DNA of 7,841 nucleotides from a bacterium (GTDB lineage Bacteria; Vulcanimicrobiota; Xenobia; RGZZ01). Position 1 is the first letter of the stretch. Each line of letters begins with the position of its first letter. Both the position numbers and the translations under genes were made by a program. Below, piece by piece: positions 1 to 5,581 of the stretch. The notes beneath the pieces were generated by a model. That model was given only the letters and a program-made list of their open reading frames with translations. It made no database searches and had not been told where the DNA came from. Where the stretch lies: positions 1 to 7,841 of the forward strand of contig JAJXVI010000094.1 of NCBI GenBank assembly GCA_021782195.1, given 5' to 3'.

Positions 1-2
1 CG

Positions 3-200
3 AGGCAACTCGGTGCACGCACCATCGGTATGGTGGGTCAGGAGGGAGGGCGACTTGCTGACTTTTGTGACCATCTTCTGCGCGTCCCCTCTTCGCGTAC
101 CATGCGCATCCAGGAATGTCACCTGACCCTGGTTCATATCCTGTGCTACGCAGTGGAATCTGCCTTCGTGGAAGACGAGCGGCTCGGCCAGCCCCATTAA
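3..200 (+). CDS. gmhA: SIS-domain phosphosugar isomerase, probable D-sedoheptulose 7-phosphate isomerase (C-terminal part)
   Basis: This is the last 65 codons of a gene entering from the left edge, ending in TAA at 198-200. The reading frame gives ARTIGMVGQEGGRLADFCDH, then LLRVPS, then RIQECHLTLVHIL. That matches the C-terminal SIS domain of GmhA, where a new beta strand is followed by G-x-x-GG, a LRVPS strand and a final helix carrying RIQExH....H. In GmhA the Gln of RIQ and the second His of this helix bind the catalytic zinc; both are present (codons at 111-113 and 135-137). GmhA converts sedoheptulose 7-phosphate to D-glycero-D-manno-heptose 7-phosphate, for the LPS inner core or other heptose glycans, in the cytoplasm. 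The related replication protein DiaA has a similar C-terminus and cannot be fully excluded with the N-terminus missing. The frame was found by direct translation because it has no start inside the window. Confidence 0.82.
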   Translation, partial: RQLGARTIGMVGQEGGRLADFCDHLLRVPSSRTMRIQECHLTLVHILCYAVESAFVEDERLGQPH

Positions 201-281
201 CGGGCCTGCGTGGACCTCGCAACCTTCAGCATGCCGTGCATCGACCAACCGTATCGCGCCACAGGTTGATTGACGCGACCT

Positions 282-310
282 CATCCACCGCCCTTCCAGG
301 GCGGTGGATG
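282..310. repeat. Perfect 12-bp inverted repeat with 5-nt loop
   Basis: The left arm CATCCACCGCCC (282-293) and right arm GGGCGGTGGATG (299-310) are exact reverse complements around the loop TTCCA. It lies 81 bp after the isomerase stop. It resembles REP-type palindromes or a strong transcript 3'-end hairpin, but there is no run of T on either side that would make it an ordinary Rho-independent terminator. It is immediately followed by the first copy of a 15-mer direct repeat, so it is probably part of a larger repeat unit. Confidence 0.8.
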
Positions 311-396
311 GGAACGTGTCTCCAGGTGCGACACGGCGCGTCTGGAGACGCCACCGGCTGCTTCCAGGACGCTAGATGAACGGAACGTGTCTCCAG
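293..396. repeat. Diverged tandem duplication with shared 15-mer
   Basis: The 15-mer GGAACGTGTCTCCAG occurs exactly at 311-325 and again at 382-396. Upstream of each copy the sequence CTTCCAGG is also repeated (293-300 and 361-368), and both are followed by a short stretch ending in ATG. The two units are therefore about 68-71 bp apart, with a 3-base insertion (AAC) in the second. Between the copies, CTGGAGAC (342-349) is the reverse complement of GTCTCCAG (318-325), so the first unit can also fold. This is a partial tandem duplication of a structured intergenic element; its origin is unknown. Confidence 0.7.
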
Positions 397-531
397 AAGC
401 CCTTACCAGAGCCGACCTCGAGGATCCCACCGACGCACGTTCGACGGTTCCCCGGGCCCAGGTGAGCCAGTGTAGAGGGAAACCGCTTCCCTGCGCATAA
501 GTGCCCACCGCAGAATTGGAGGTCACAATCC

Positions 532-1638
532 ATGTTGACGACGCAGGAAGCCCGATTCGGCGCGCTTTCGGAAGAAATGCTGCGGGAATCTCCCAAGGTT
601 CTCTTGCACGACCACCTTGATGGTGGTCTGCGTCCTTCCACTGTCATTGCGCTGGCGAAGGAGTGTGGGTACGACGGACTGCCTACAGATGACCCGCAGG
701 AACTGGGAGAATGGTTCTTCCGTGGCGCGAACAAGGGAAGCCTGCCGGAATATCTCGAGGGCTTTGCTCACACGTGTGCGGTGATGCAGACGGCGTCTGC
801 TCTCGAGCGTGTCTCATACGAGATGATGGAAGACATGAAGAATGACGGGGTCGTGTACGTAGAGACGCGTTTCGCGCCTGTCTTCCATACCGATCGTGGG
901 CTCCACTGGCACGATGCTGTAGCTGCTGTGCTGGCCGGTCTTGAGCGAGGAAAGCGCGACTTCGGGGTCGGTTACGGTTTGATTCTGTGCGCGATGCGCA
1001 ATCAGCAGAAATCGTTGGAAGTGGCTGAACTTGCAGTCGATTTCCGCGAGCGCGGCGTGGTCGGTCTCGATCTGGCCGGGGAAGAGGGGGGCTATCCTCC
1101 CAAGAAGCATGTCGACGCGTTTCACTATATTCAGCGCCACAACTTCAACATTACCATTCACGCGGGAGAGGCGTTTGGCAAGGAGAGCATCTGGCAGGCC
1201 ATTCAGTGGTGCGGTGCTCATCGGATTGGCCACGCGACACGTCTGATCGACGATATGACCATCAAGGACGGTCGCGCGGTCACGATGGGTTACCTTTCGC
1301 AGTACGTCCTTGACAAGCGCATTCCGCTCGAGATCTGTCTGTCGAGCAACGTTCATACGGGCGCCTGCAAGGATATTGCGAGTCATCCGTTTGGCGTCTA
1401 TCATCATCACCGCTTCCGCGTGACGCTGAACACGGACGATCGCTTGATGAGCAACACGACCATGACAAAGGAATACAAACTGGCGTGCGATGTCTTCGGG
1501 CTCGGTATCAACGACCTTGAGAAAATTGCCATCAACTCGATGAAGAGTGCCTTCATTCCCTACAAGGAGCGGATCGACATCATCTACGAACTGATCAAGC
1601 CTGGCTACCACCGCGTTCGTAAGAAGTACGATCTCTGA
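532..1638 (+). CDS. add: Adenosine deaminase
   Basis: A 368-residue metal-dependent amidohydrolase that deaminates adenosine (or deoxyadenosine) to inosine in purine salvage, in the cytoplasm. All key residues are visible: zinc ligands H26 and H28 in LLHDHLDGGLRP, H210 in the HAGE motif with proton shuttle E213, catalytic H234 in RIGHATRL, and D302/D303 in LNTDDRLMS. Substrate-pocket residues D180-L-A-G183 are also present, as is SSNVHTG (271-277). The length is typical of the family. The HDHLDGGLRP, IQWCG and TDxRLMS wording is that of the Add group frequent in Actinobacteria. One small departure is Ala after the catalytic His, where Gly is usual. The ATG at 532 follows TTGGAGG (516-522) at 9 nt. 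It is separated from both neighbours by gaps of 96 bp or more, so it is probably transcribed alone. A related adenine deaminase or other amidohydrolase is less likely. Confidence 0.95.
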   Translation: MLTTQEARFGALSEEMLRESPKVLLHDHLDGGLRPSTVIALAKECGYDGLPTDDPQELGEWFFRGANKGSLPEYLEGFAHTCAVMQTASALERVSYEMMEDMKNDGVVYVETRFAPVFHTDRGLHWHDAVAAVLAGLERGKRDFGVGYGLILCAMRNQQKSLEVAELAVDFRERGVVGLDLAGEEGGYPPKKHVDAFHYIQRHNFNITIHAGEAFGKESIWQAIQWCGAHRIGHATRLIDDMTIKDGRAVTMGYLSQYVLDKRIPLEICLSSNVHTGACKDIASHPFGVYHHHRFRVTLNTDDRLMSNTTMTKEYKLACDVFGLGINDLEKIAINSMKSAFIPYKERIDIIYELIKPGYHRVRKKYDL

Positions 1639-1693
1639 TCCTGAGCGCTGGAGCTTTCTGCGTCTCGCCCGTCTTCCTTTCGCGCGCCGGGTT

Positions 1694-1699
1694 TACAAT
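1694..1699 (+). promoter_or_regulatory. Candidate -10 element for the kinase gene
   Basis: TACAAT lies in the 96-bp gap after adenosine deaminase, 41 bp before the kinase start, and matches the sigma-70 consensus TATAAT at five of six bases. A transcript starting about 7 nt downstream would carry a short leader that includes the ribosome binding site at 1718-1727. No good -35 hexamer is seen at the expected distance, so this is a weak call. Confidence 0.25.
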
Positions 1700-1717
1700 G
1701 AGTAACTTGCGCTCGAT

Positions 1718-1727
1718 AGGGAGAGGG
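1718..1727 (+). promoter_or_regulatory. Ribosome binding site deciding the GTG start of the kinase
   Basis: AGGGAGAGGG is a purine-rich Shine-Dalgarno-like run ending 7 nt before GTG 1735. The alternative in-frame ATG at 1753 would be 25 nt away, which is too far. This supports the GTG start and a protein that includes the whole membrane segment. Confidence 0.5.
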
Positions 1728-1734
1728 TGGGGGT

Positions 1735-2778
1735 GTGGGGAATGCACCAACAATGTACAGTACTTCTGGCGTCATTCTGCTCTGTCTTGTTGTGGGCGTC
1801 GTATTGGTCGGCAGTGTTGCGATGTACATTCGTCGGAAGCGTCATCTTCTGCACCTTGACGACGAAGTGCGCTTCATGCTTGGAAAGGTCGACGAAGCCG
1901 ACGGTACAACATTGCGCTTGCGCCGCTACCGCATCATCGGGCGTCTCGGCGCTGGTGGCATGGCGCGTGTGTATCTTGCCGCCTCGAGTGGCGGGCAGCG
2001 CGTGGCTTTGAAAATTCCAGATCCTCGTTACTTCCAGACCGAGGAACATCGGGATCTATTTCGCCAGGAGCTGTCGGTTTCCAAGAAGATGCAGCATCCG
2101 AACATCGTGCGCATCCTTGACTACTCTGATGGTAGCGGGGAGGACCCCCCATACATTGCCATGGAGTTTGTTGACGGGGTGACCCTCGACAAGAAACTTC
2201 CCCGTCATCAACCGGTCGATATCACGTTTGCGGCAAGAATCCTGCACGAAGTAACCCTGGCCCTGGAATACGCGCACAACATGGGGGTCGTGCACAGGGA
2301 CATCAAGCCGGAAAATATCATGTTGAGCCGTTCCGGGGAGGTCAAGGTAACGGATTTCGGGATTGCGCGCGACCTTTGGGAGAATCAGGGGGGAGAGGTC
2401 GAGTCTGACGCCTTCGTGGGTTCACCGCACTACATGTCTCCCGAACAGATCAACTCGGAGCACGTTGACTATCGCACGGATTACTATGCGCTCGGGGTTC
2501 TGGCCTATCGCCTTGTGACTGGCTACATGCCGTTTGAGGGAGACAATACCCTGGAGGTCATCACGCGTAAGGTTTCCCAGTTGCCTCCGCCGCCATCAAC
2601 CTATGTCGACAAGATTCCGTCAGAGTTCGAGCAGATGGTTCGTGACCTCATGCAGCGAGAGCCCGAACGTCGTCCGGTCTCCACGGTCGGAATCCGCAAG
2701 GTCTGGCGCAAGTATCTCGCGCCCGCACGCCGCCGGCACACTGCGCGGCGAGTGGAGAAGGTCGCCGACGACTTTTGA
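1735..2778 (+). CDS. Membrane-anchored Hanks-type Ser/Thr protein kinase
   Basis: A 347-residue protein kinase. Residues about 10-31 form one hydrophobic segment followed by RRKR, so the N-terminus should face out and the kinase domain (about 65-330) should lie in the cytoplasm. Visible motifs are the glycine loop GRLGAGGMARVY (69-80), ATP-binding K93 in ALKIP, alpha-C E112, the catalytic loop VVHRDIKPENIM (D189, K191, N194), metal-binding D207 in DFG, the substrate-binding segment SPHYMSPEQ and the D249 region. All catalytic residues are present, so it should be active. No PASTA or other sensor domain follows the kinase fold; only about 17 basic residues remain. That differs from the common PknB layout, which has kinase, then membrane helix, then extracellular sensor. 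GTG 1735 is preferred over ATG 1753 because of the nearby ribosome binding site. Substrates are unknown; pilT lies 156 bp downstream, but co-transcription is not shown. Confidence 0.92.
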   Translation: MGNAPTMYSTSGVILLCLVVGVVLVGSVAMYIRRKRHLLHLDDEVRFMLGKVDEADGTTLRLRRYRIIGRLGAGGMARVYLAASSGGQRVALKIPDPRYFQTEEHRDLFRQELSVSKKMQHPNIVRILDYSDGSGEDPPYIAMEFVDGVTLDKKLPRHQPVDITFAARILHEVTLALEYAHNMGVVHRDIKPENIMLSRSGEVKVTDFGIARDLWENQGGEVESDAFVGSPHYMSPEQINSEHVDYRTDYYALGVLAYRLVTGYMPFEGDNTLEVITRKVSQLPPPPSTYVDKIPSEFEQMVRDLMQREPERRPVSTVGIRKVWRKYLAPARRRHTARRVEKVADDF

Positions 2779-2802
2779 GGGAGATGCCACCGCGCGCCCC
2801 TT

Positions 2803-2811
2803 CCCCCCCCC
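2803..2811 (+). repeat. Homopolymer of nine C
   Basis: A run of nine C residues (preceded by CCCCTT) lies 25-33 bp after the kinase stop, in the 156-bp gap before pilT. Being intergenic, length changes could not shift a reading frame but could affect transcription between the two genes. It may also simply be a sequencing-error-prone tract. Confidence 0.7.
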
Positions 2812-2865
2812 GCCAATGCGGACTCTGCAGTCGTGGATACGCAGGCAGGGGCGCGGCCGGTCCCG

Positions 2866-2871
2866 TAGAAT
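2866..2871 (+). promoter_or_regulatory. Candidate -10 element for pilT
   Basis: TAGAAT is a five-of-six match to TATAAT in the gap before pilT, and would give a leader of roughly 57 nt. There is no clear -35 element, so sigma-70 use is only a suggestion. If real, pilT and the PLAT gene have their own promoter rather than depending on read-through from the kinase. Confidence 0.25.
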
Positions 2872-2934
2872 CTGGGGCGGAGATTCGGTTGCGCATTTTC
2901 GTGGGGAGCCGGCCGACCAGTCTGGAGGAGTTTC

Positions 2935-4017
2935 ATGGACAGTTGCATTGCGCTTGACTATTCGTTAGAGACGCTGCTCAGGGCGATGATCGATAACGGG
3001 GCTTCTGATCTACATCTAGCGGTGGGGAGTCCACCGGCCATGCGCGTCGATGGCCTGCTGCGGTCGGTTCCGGAGATGGGGACGCTGGACCAGGCCGCCA
3101 TGGAAGCGCTCTTGTTTCCTGTCATCGACACTGATCAGCGCGATCGGCTTGTGCGCTCACGTGAGCTGGATTTTTCGTACTCGATTTCCGGATTGTCTCG
3201 TTTCCGCGGGAACGTGCTCTGGCAACGCGGCACCACGGGAGCCGTGTTTCGCGCGATTCCCGCGCGCCCCGTCACGCTTGAAGAACTGGGGATGCCCCCG
3301 GTCCTTACCGAACTGGCCTGTCGTCCGCGTGGTCTGGTTCTTGTAACGGGGCCGACGGGTAGCGGCAAGTCGACCACTCTTGCAGCCATGATCGACTATA
3401 TCAACGCCAACTTCGATCATCATATCGTGACAGTGGAGGACCCGATCGAGTTCATGCACCGCAACAAACGCTGCATCGTGCGCCAACGTGAACTTGGTTC
3501 CGACACATTGTCGTTTGCTGCCGCGCTCAAGCACGTGTTGCGTCAGGATCCGGACGTAATCCTGGTCGGCGAGATGCGCGACCTCGAAACCATTTCCCTC
3601 GCGGTCACCGCTGCCGAGACAGGCCACCTGGTGTTTGGCACGCTGCACACGACCTCCGCAGCTTCCACGGTCGATCGCATCATCGACGTGTTTCCCAGTG
3701 GGCAGCAGGCGCAGATTCGCATGCAACTCTCCGGTACCCTGGAAGGCGTCATTTCACAGGCACTGGTACCACGTGCAGGGGGACGCGGCCGCGCCTGCGC
3801 AATGGAGATCATGATAGGAACGAGCGCAATACGAAATATGATTCGCGAGGGTAAGACGCATCAGATTGGAAACATGATACAGTCTGGCGGAACGGTCGGG
3901 ATGCAGACGCTCAACAGTGCGCTGCGTACGCTCGTGAGGGCTGGAACCATTACGTCGGAGGAGGCGCTGGCCAAATCCAGCCAGCCCGATGAGTTACGGC
4001 AGATGTTGACAAAATGA
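2935..4017 (+). CDS. pilT: Type IV pilus twitching motility ATPase PilT
   Basis: A 360-residue hexameric secretion-type ATPase that disassembles pilin at the base of type IV pili, giving retraction force on the cytoplasmic face of the inner membrane. The N-terminal PAS-like domain carries ASDLHL (23-28) and the C-terminal RecA-like domain has Walker A GPTGSGKST (139-147), the Asp box VEDPIEF (167-173, E168/D169), Walker B ILVGEMRD (209-216, E213) and the His box HLVFGTLHT (231-239). AIRNMIRE (298-305) matches the AIRNLIRE motif required for retraction in PilT; it separates PilT from the extension ATPase PilB, which is also longer. Length and all motifs are intact. The ATG follows GGAGGAG (2924-2930). 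The stop overlaps the start of the next gene (ATGA). No other pilus gene is in the window, so pilus assembly must be encoded elsewhere. Confidence 0.95.
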   Translation: MDSCIALDYSLETLLRAMIDNGASDLHLAVGSPPAMRVDGLLRSVPEMGTLDQAAMEALLFPVIDTDQRDRLVRSRELDFSYSISGLSRFRGNVLWQRGTTGAVFRAIPARPVTLEELGMPPVLTELACRPRGLVLVTGPTGSGKSTTLAAMIDYINANFDHHIVTVEDPIEFMHRNKRCIVRQRELGSDTLSFAAALKHVLRQDPDVILVGEMRDLETISLAVTAAETGHLVFGTLHTTSAASTVDRIIDVFPSGQQAQIRMQLSGTLEGVISQALVPRAGGRGRACAMEIMIGTSAIRNMIREGKTHQIGNMIQSGGTVGMQTLNSALRTLVRAGTITSEEALAKSSQPDELRQMLTK

Positions 4018-4469
4018 AGAAGTGCCGATCGATTTTTTTCGTGGTTGTCACGCTCGTGCTGGTCGGGTTTGCGCTCATGGCCACCCCGGCCCGAGCCCGC
4101 CAGAAGAAGGCACTGCATCTTATCCACTCCCTGAAGGTAATCGTGCGTACCGGTGACGATTTTGGTGCAAGCACCCAGGCCGCCGTGTGGTTCAGTCTCG
4201 GCCCCAGCTACCGCTGGACGCTTGACACGCCCGGACACCCTCCTTTCCAGAACGCGGCTTACGACGTGTTTCATCTGTCTCCGAACGGTCTGTGCGTCGA
4301 AGACATCAAGTGGATTCGACTGCGCAAGTCGGAGGGTGATGACTGGCTGCTCCACGGCCTTGAGGTGTGGATCAACGGACGTCCATATTACCTGAATGAC
4401 CACATCGATACGTGGTTGAGCGGAACCCGGCTTGTCTGGAGCGCACCGGTTCTTCCAAAAGGCTGGTAG
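4014..4469 (+). CDS. Secreted PLAT/LH2-like domain protein
   Basis: A 151-residue protein with a clear signal peptide: KK near the start, a hydrophobic core at about 7-22, and a likely cut after ARA (residue 28). The mature part, about 38-137, fits the pattern of a PLAT/LH2 beta-sandwich: VIVRTGDD followed by Ala-Ala-Val-Trp-Phe, a Leu-Asp-Thr turn, YDVFHL, then VEDIKWIRLRKSEGDDWLL and LEVWINGRPYYL. PLAT domains usually bind lipids or partner proteins; no catalytic residues can be named. The assignment rests on pattern matching by eye, so the function is open. The ATG overlaps the pilT stop (ATGA, 4014-4017) and no good ribosome binding site precedes it, which points to translational coupling with pilT. 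A gap of 128 bp separates it from the next gene. It is the last gene of what looks like a two-gene unit. Confidence 0.85.
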   Translation: MKKCRSIFFVVVTLVLVGFALMATPARARQKKALHLIHSLKVIVRTGDDFGASTQAAVWFSLGPSYRWTLDTPGHPPFQNAAYDVFHLSPNGLCVEDIKWIRLRKSEGDDWLLHGLEVWINGRPYYLNDHIDTWLSGTRLVWSAPVLPKGW

Positions 4470-4499
4470 CACACGCCGCTTTCCATCGGACGAATTTTT

Positions 4500-4530
4500 C
4501 CCGAACCTGAAACAAAATACAGGCTTCGGG
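4500..4530. repeat. Hairpin upstream of the LTxxQ gene
   Basis: CCCGAA-CCTG (4500-4509) pairs with CAGG-C-TTCGGG (4520-4530), giving 10 bp with one bulged C and an A-rich 10-nt loop. It lies 30 bp after the PLAT gene stop. No U-tract follows, so it is not a typical terminator; it could end the pilT transcript in a factor-dependent way or sit in the leader of the next gene. A second possible pairing, TTCACTG (4534-4540) with CAGTGAA (4567-4573), lies just downstream. Confidence 0.55.
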
Positions 4531-4585
4531 GAATTCACTGGTGGACGGTGTGGAGACCTGTGCAGACAGTGAACCTGAGCCGGCT

Positions 4586-4591
4586 GGGAGG
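4586..4591 (+). promoter_or_regulatory. Ribosome binding site fixing the GTG 4598 start
   Basis: GGGAGG ends 6 nt before GTG 4598, ideal spacing. An earlier in-frame GTG at 4541 has no such site and would add an acidic 19-residue tail in front of the signal peptide, so the later start is chosen. Confidence 0.75.
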
Positions 4592-4597
4592 AACGCT

Positions 4598-5107
4598 GTG
4601 AAGCTTTTTGTCACTCGAGTCACGCTTGTGTTCCTGTGCGTGTTGCTTATTGGCGGTGCCGCAAACGCCGACGTTCCCGGCAGGCCATCCAGGTGGCACG
4701 GCTGGTCGCGTTTGCAGAGTGACTTTGGCCTCACTGATACCCAGGTGCAGAGACTGAAACCGATCTGTAAAGCATATCGACAGCAACGGGAGCGGTGGCT
4801 CAAGACGTTGCAGGCTCAGGTCCTGGCGCTGCTGACACCAGCACAGCGGGCGCGGTTTGACCTGATGAGGGCTGCTTGCTGTGGTCACACGAATGCGCAC
4901 GTTCCACCTCGTGGCATGGCTGGTTTGATTGCCGGCCTCGGGTTGACGCAGGTCCAGATTCGTCGCGTGAAGGCGCTGATTGAGGCCGGGTTGCAAGAGG
5001 CGTGCCACGACCACGGGATGTTCATGGAACGGATCCGTCCTGTTTTGACCTCCTCCCAGTATGCGAAATGGCAGGCCCTCACGCGCCGTCGACATCCGAA
5101 CGAGTGA
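4598..5107 (+). CDS. Secreted tandem LTxxQ (Spy/CpxP-like) protein
   Basis: A 169-residue exported protein. Residues 1-24 are a signal peptide (VKLFVTR, a hydrophobic core, cut after ANA). The mature helical part has four LTxxQ motifs: LTDTQ (45-49), LTPAQ (79-83), LTQVQ (116-120) and LTSSQ (150-154). Within each pair the spacing is exactly 34 residues and the two pairs align without gaps at a 71-residue offset, so the protein is an internal duplication. LTxxQ motifs mark the Spy/CpxP periplasmic chaperone and stress-sensor superfamily, which includes metal-resistance proteins. C94-C95-x-H97 and C136-H137-D138-H139-x-M141-x-M143 could bind metal, but that is inference. The likely location is the periplasm. 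The receiver gene follows closely and sppA after that, so an envelope-stress role is plausible. The start was chosen on the GGGAGG site. Family assignment is good; exact function is unknown. Confidence 0.85.
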   Translation: MKLFVTRVTLVFLCVLLIGGAANADVPGRPSRWHGWSRLQSDFGLTDTQVQRLKPICKAYRQQRERWLKTLQAQVLALLTPAQRARFDLMRAACCGHTNAHVPPRGMAGLIAGLGLTQVQIRRVKALIEAGLQEACHDHGMFMERIRPVLTSSQYAKWQALTRRRHPNE

Positions 5108-5152
5108 GCCGTGTCTGCTGCCAGCGGAGGCGGAGGAGGCGAAGGCGTTTGC

Positions 5153-5560
5153 GTGGAACCGCAGGGCATGCCTGAGAAGCTTCCGGTTCTGCTCGTGGCA
5201 GACGACGACAGGTCATTATGCAACATGCTGAGTTTGCTGTTTGACGGCGTTTTCCGGGTCGTCATCGCCCAGAGTGGTCTGACCGCATTGCGTGCGGTGG
5301 AGGAGCACTGTCCGGACGTGGCCCTCGTCGATCTGTTGTTGCCGGACGTGCACGGCGTAGATCTGCTTGAGCCCATGCACGAGTGCGATCCCAGCCTGCC
5401 TGTAATCTTTTTGAGCGGTGTGGCGGTGCCGGCAGTCGCAGATGAAGCACTGCGGCGGGGTGCGTTTGATTACGTTGTCAAGCCCGTCGACGACTTTGAA
5501 GCGCTCGAGCGGCTCCTGTTGCGTGCTGCACAGACACGAATGCGAAACCCGTCTCTCTGA
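5153..5560 (+). CDS. Receiver-only response regulator (CheY-like)
   Basis: A single receiver domain with no output domain. Counting from the in-frame ATG at 5168 (130 residues), the acidic pocket is D12-D13-D14, the phosphoacceptor is D55 (VALVDLLLPD), the switch Ser is S83 (FLSG) and the conserved Lys is K105 (VVKP); all are present, so it should be phosphorylated by a histidine kinase, none of which is in the window. The start is uncertain. GTG 5153 has GAAGG at 7 nt and GGAGGAGG slightly further up, and is used here. GTG 5111 would add a Gly-rich segment that looks like the translated ribosome binding site. ATG 5168 has only a weak site. It follows the LTxxQ gene (3 to 60 bp, depending on start) and precedes sppA by 21 bp, so the three are probably co-transcribed. 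The output is likely through protein-protein contact. Confidence 0.88.
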   Translation: MEPQGMPEKLPVLLVADDDRSLCNMLSLLFDGVFRVVIAQSGLTALRAVEEHCPDVALVDLLLPDVHGVDLLEPMHECDPSLPVIFLSGVAVPAVADEALRRGAFDYVVKPVDDFEALERLLLRAAQTRMRNPSL

Positions 5561-5570
5561 GAGCGCTCCT

Positions 5571-5575
5571 GGAGG
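5571..5575 (+). promoter_or_regulatory. Ribosome binding site for the GTG start of sppA
   Basis: GGAGG ends 6 nt before GTG 5582. The next in-frame candidate, ATG 5591, would be 15 nt away, so the GTG is preferred; the choice changes the protein by only three residues. Confidence 0.6.
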
Positions 5576-5581
5576 TTCACC

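Larger units (their letters stand above)
201..531. other. 331-bp non-coding gap with hairpins and a diverged tandem repeat
   Basis: No convincing gene lies between the isomerase stop and adenosine deaminase. The short open frames here translate to Pro/Arg/Ser-rich sequence without recognisable motifs. The stretch holds a perfect 12-bp hairpin (282-310), two copies of a 15-mer (311-325 and 382-396), a small hairpin AGGGAA/TTCCCT (476-481 with 487-492), and the adenosine deaminase ribosome binding site TTGGAGG (516-522). No U-tract follows any hairpin, so a standard intrinsic terminator is not supported. I recognise no known riboswitch or RNA family in it. Confidence 0.6.

Noticed and set aside
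116..500. Two plus-strand open frames (87 and 76 codons) in and around the gap after the isomerase
   Set aside because: The first overlaps the isomerase end in another frame; both pass through the hairpin and repeat sequence and give Pro/Arg/Ser-rich translations with no motif or good ribosome binding site.
814..1611. 265-codon open frame on the minus strand inside adenosine deaminase
   Set aside because: It is fully antisense to a gene with all family motifs, has no recognisable domain, and long antisense open frames are common in G+C-rich coding sequence.
3157..3726. 189-codon minus-strand frame in pilT
   Set aside because: Antisense shadow of an intact, motif-complete PilT.
4503..4530. 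Extracytoplasmic-sigma-like promoter (GAACCT, 16 nt, TTCGGG) before the LTxxQ gene
   Set aside because: The -35-like part is suggestive, but the second box does not match a known -10 consensus and the same bases are better explained as the arms of a hairpin.
4541..4597. Earlier GTG start for the LTxxQ protein
   Set aside because: It lacks a ribosome binding site and would put 19 acidic residues ahead of an obvious signal peptide; GTG 4598 has GGGAGG at ideal spacing.
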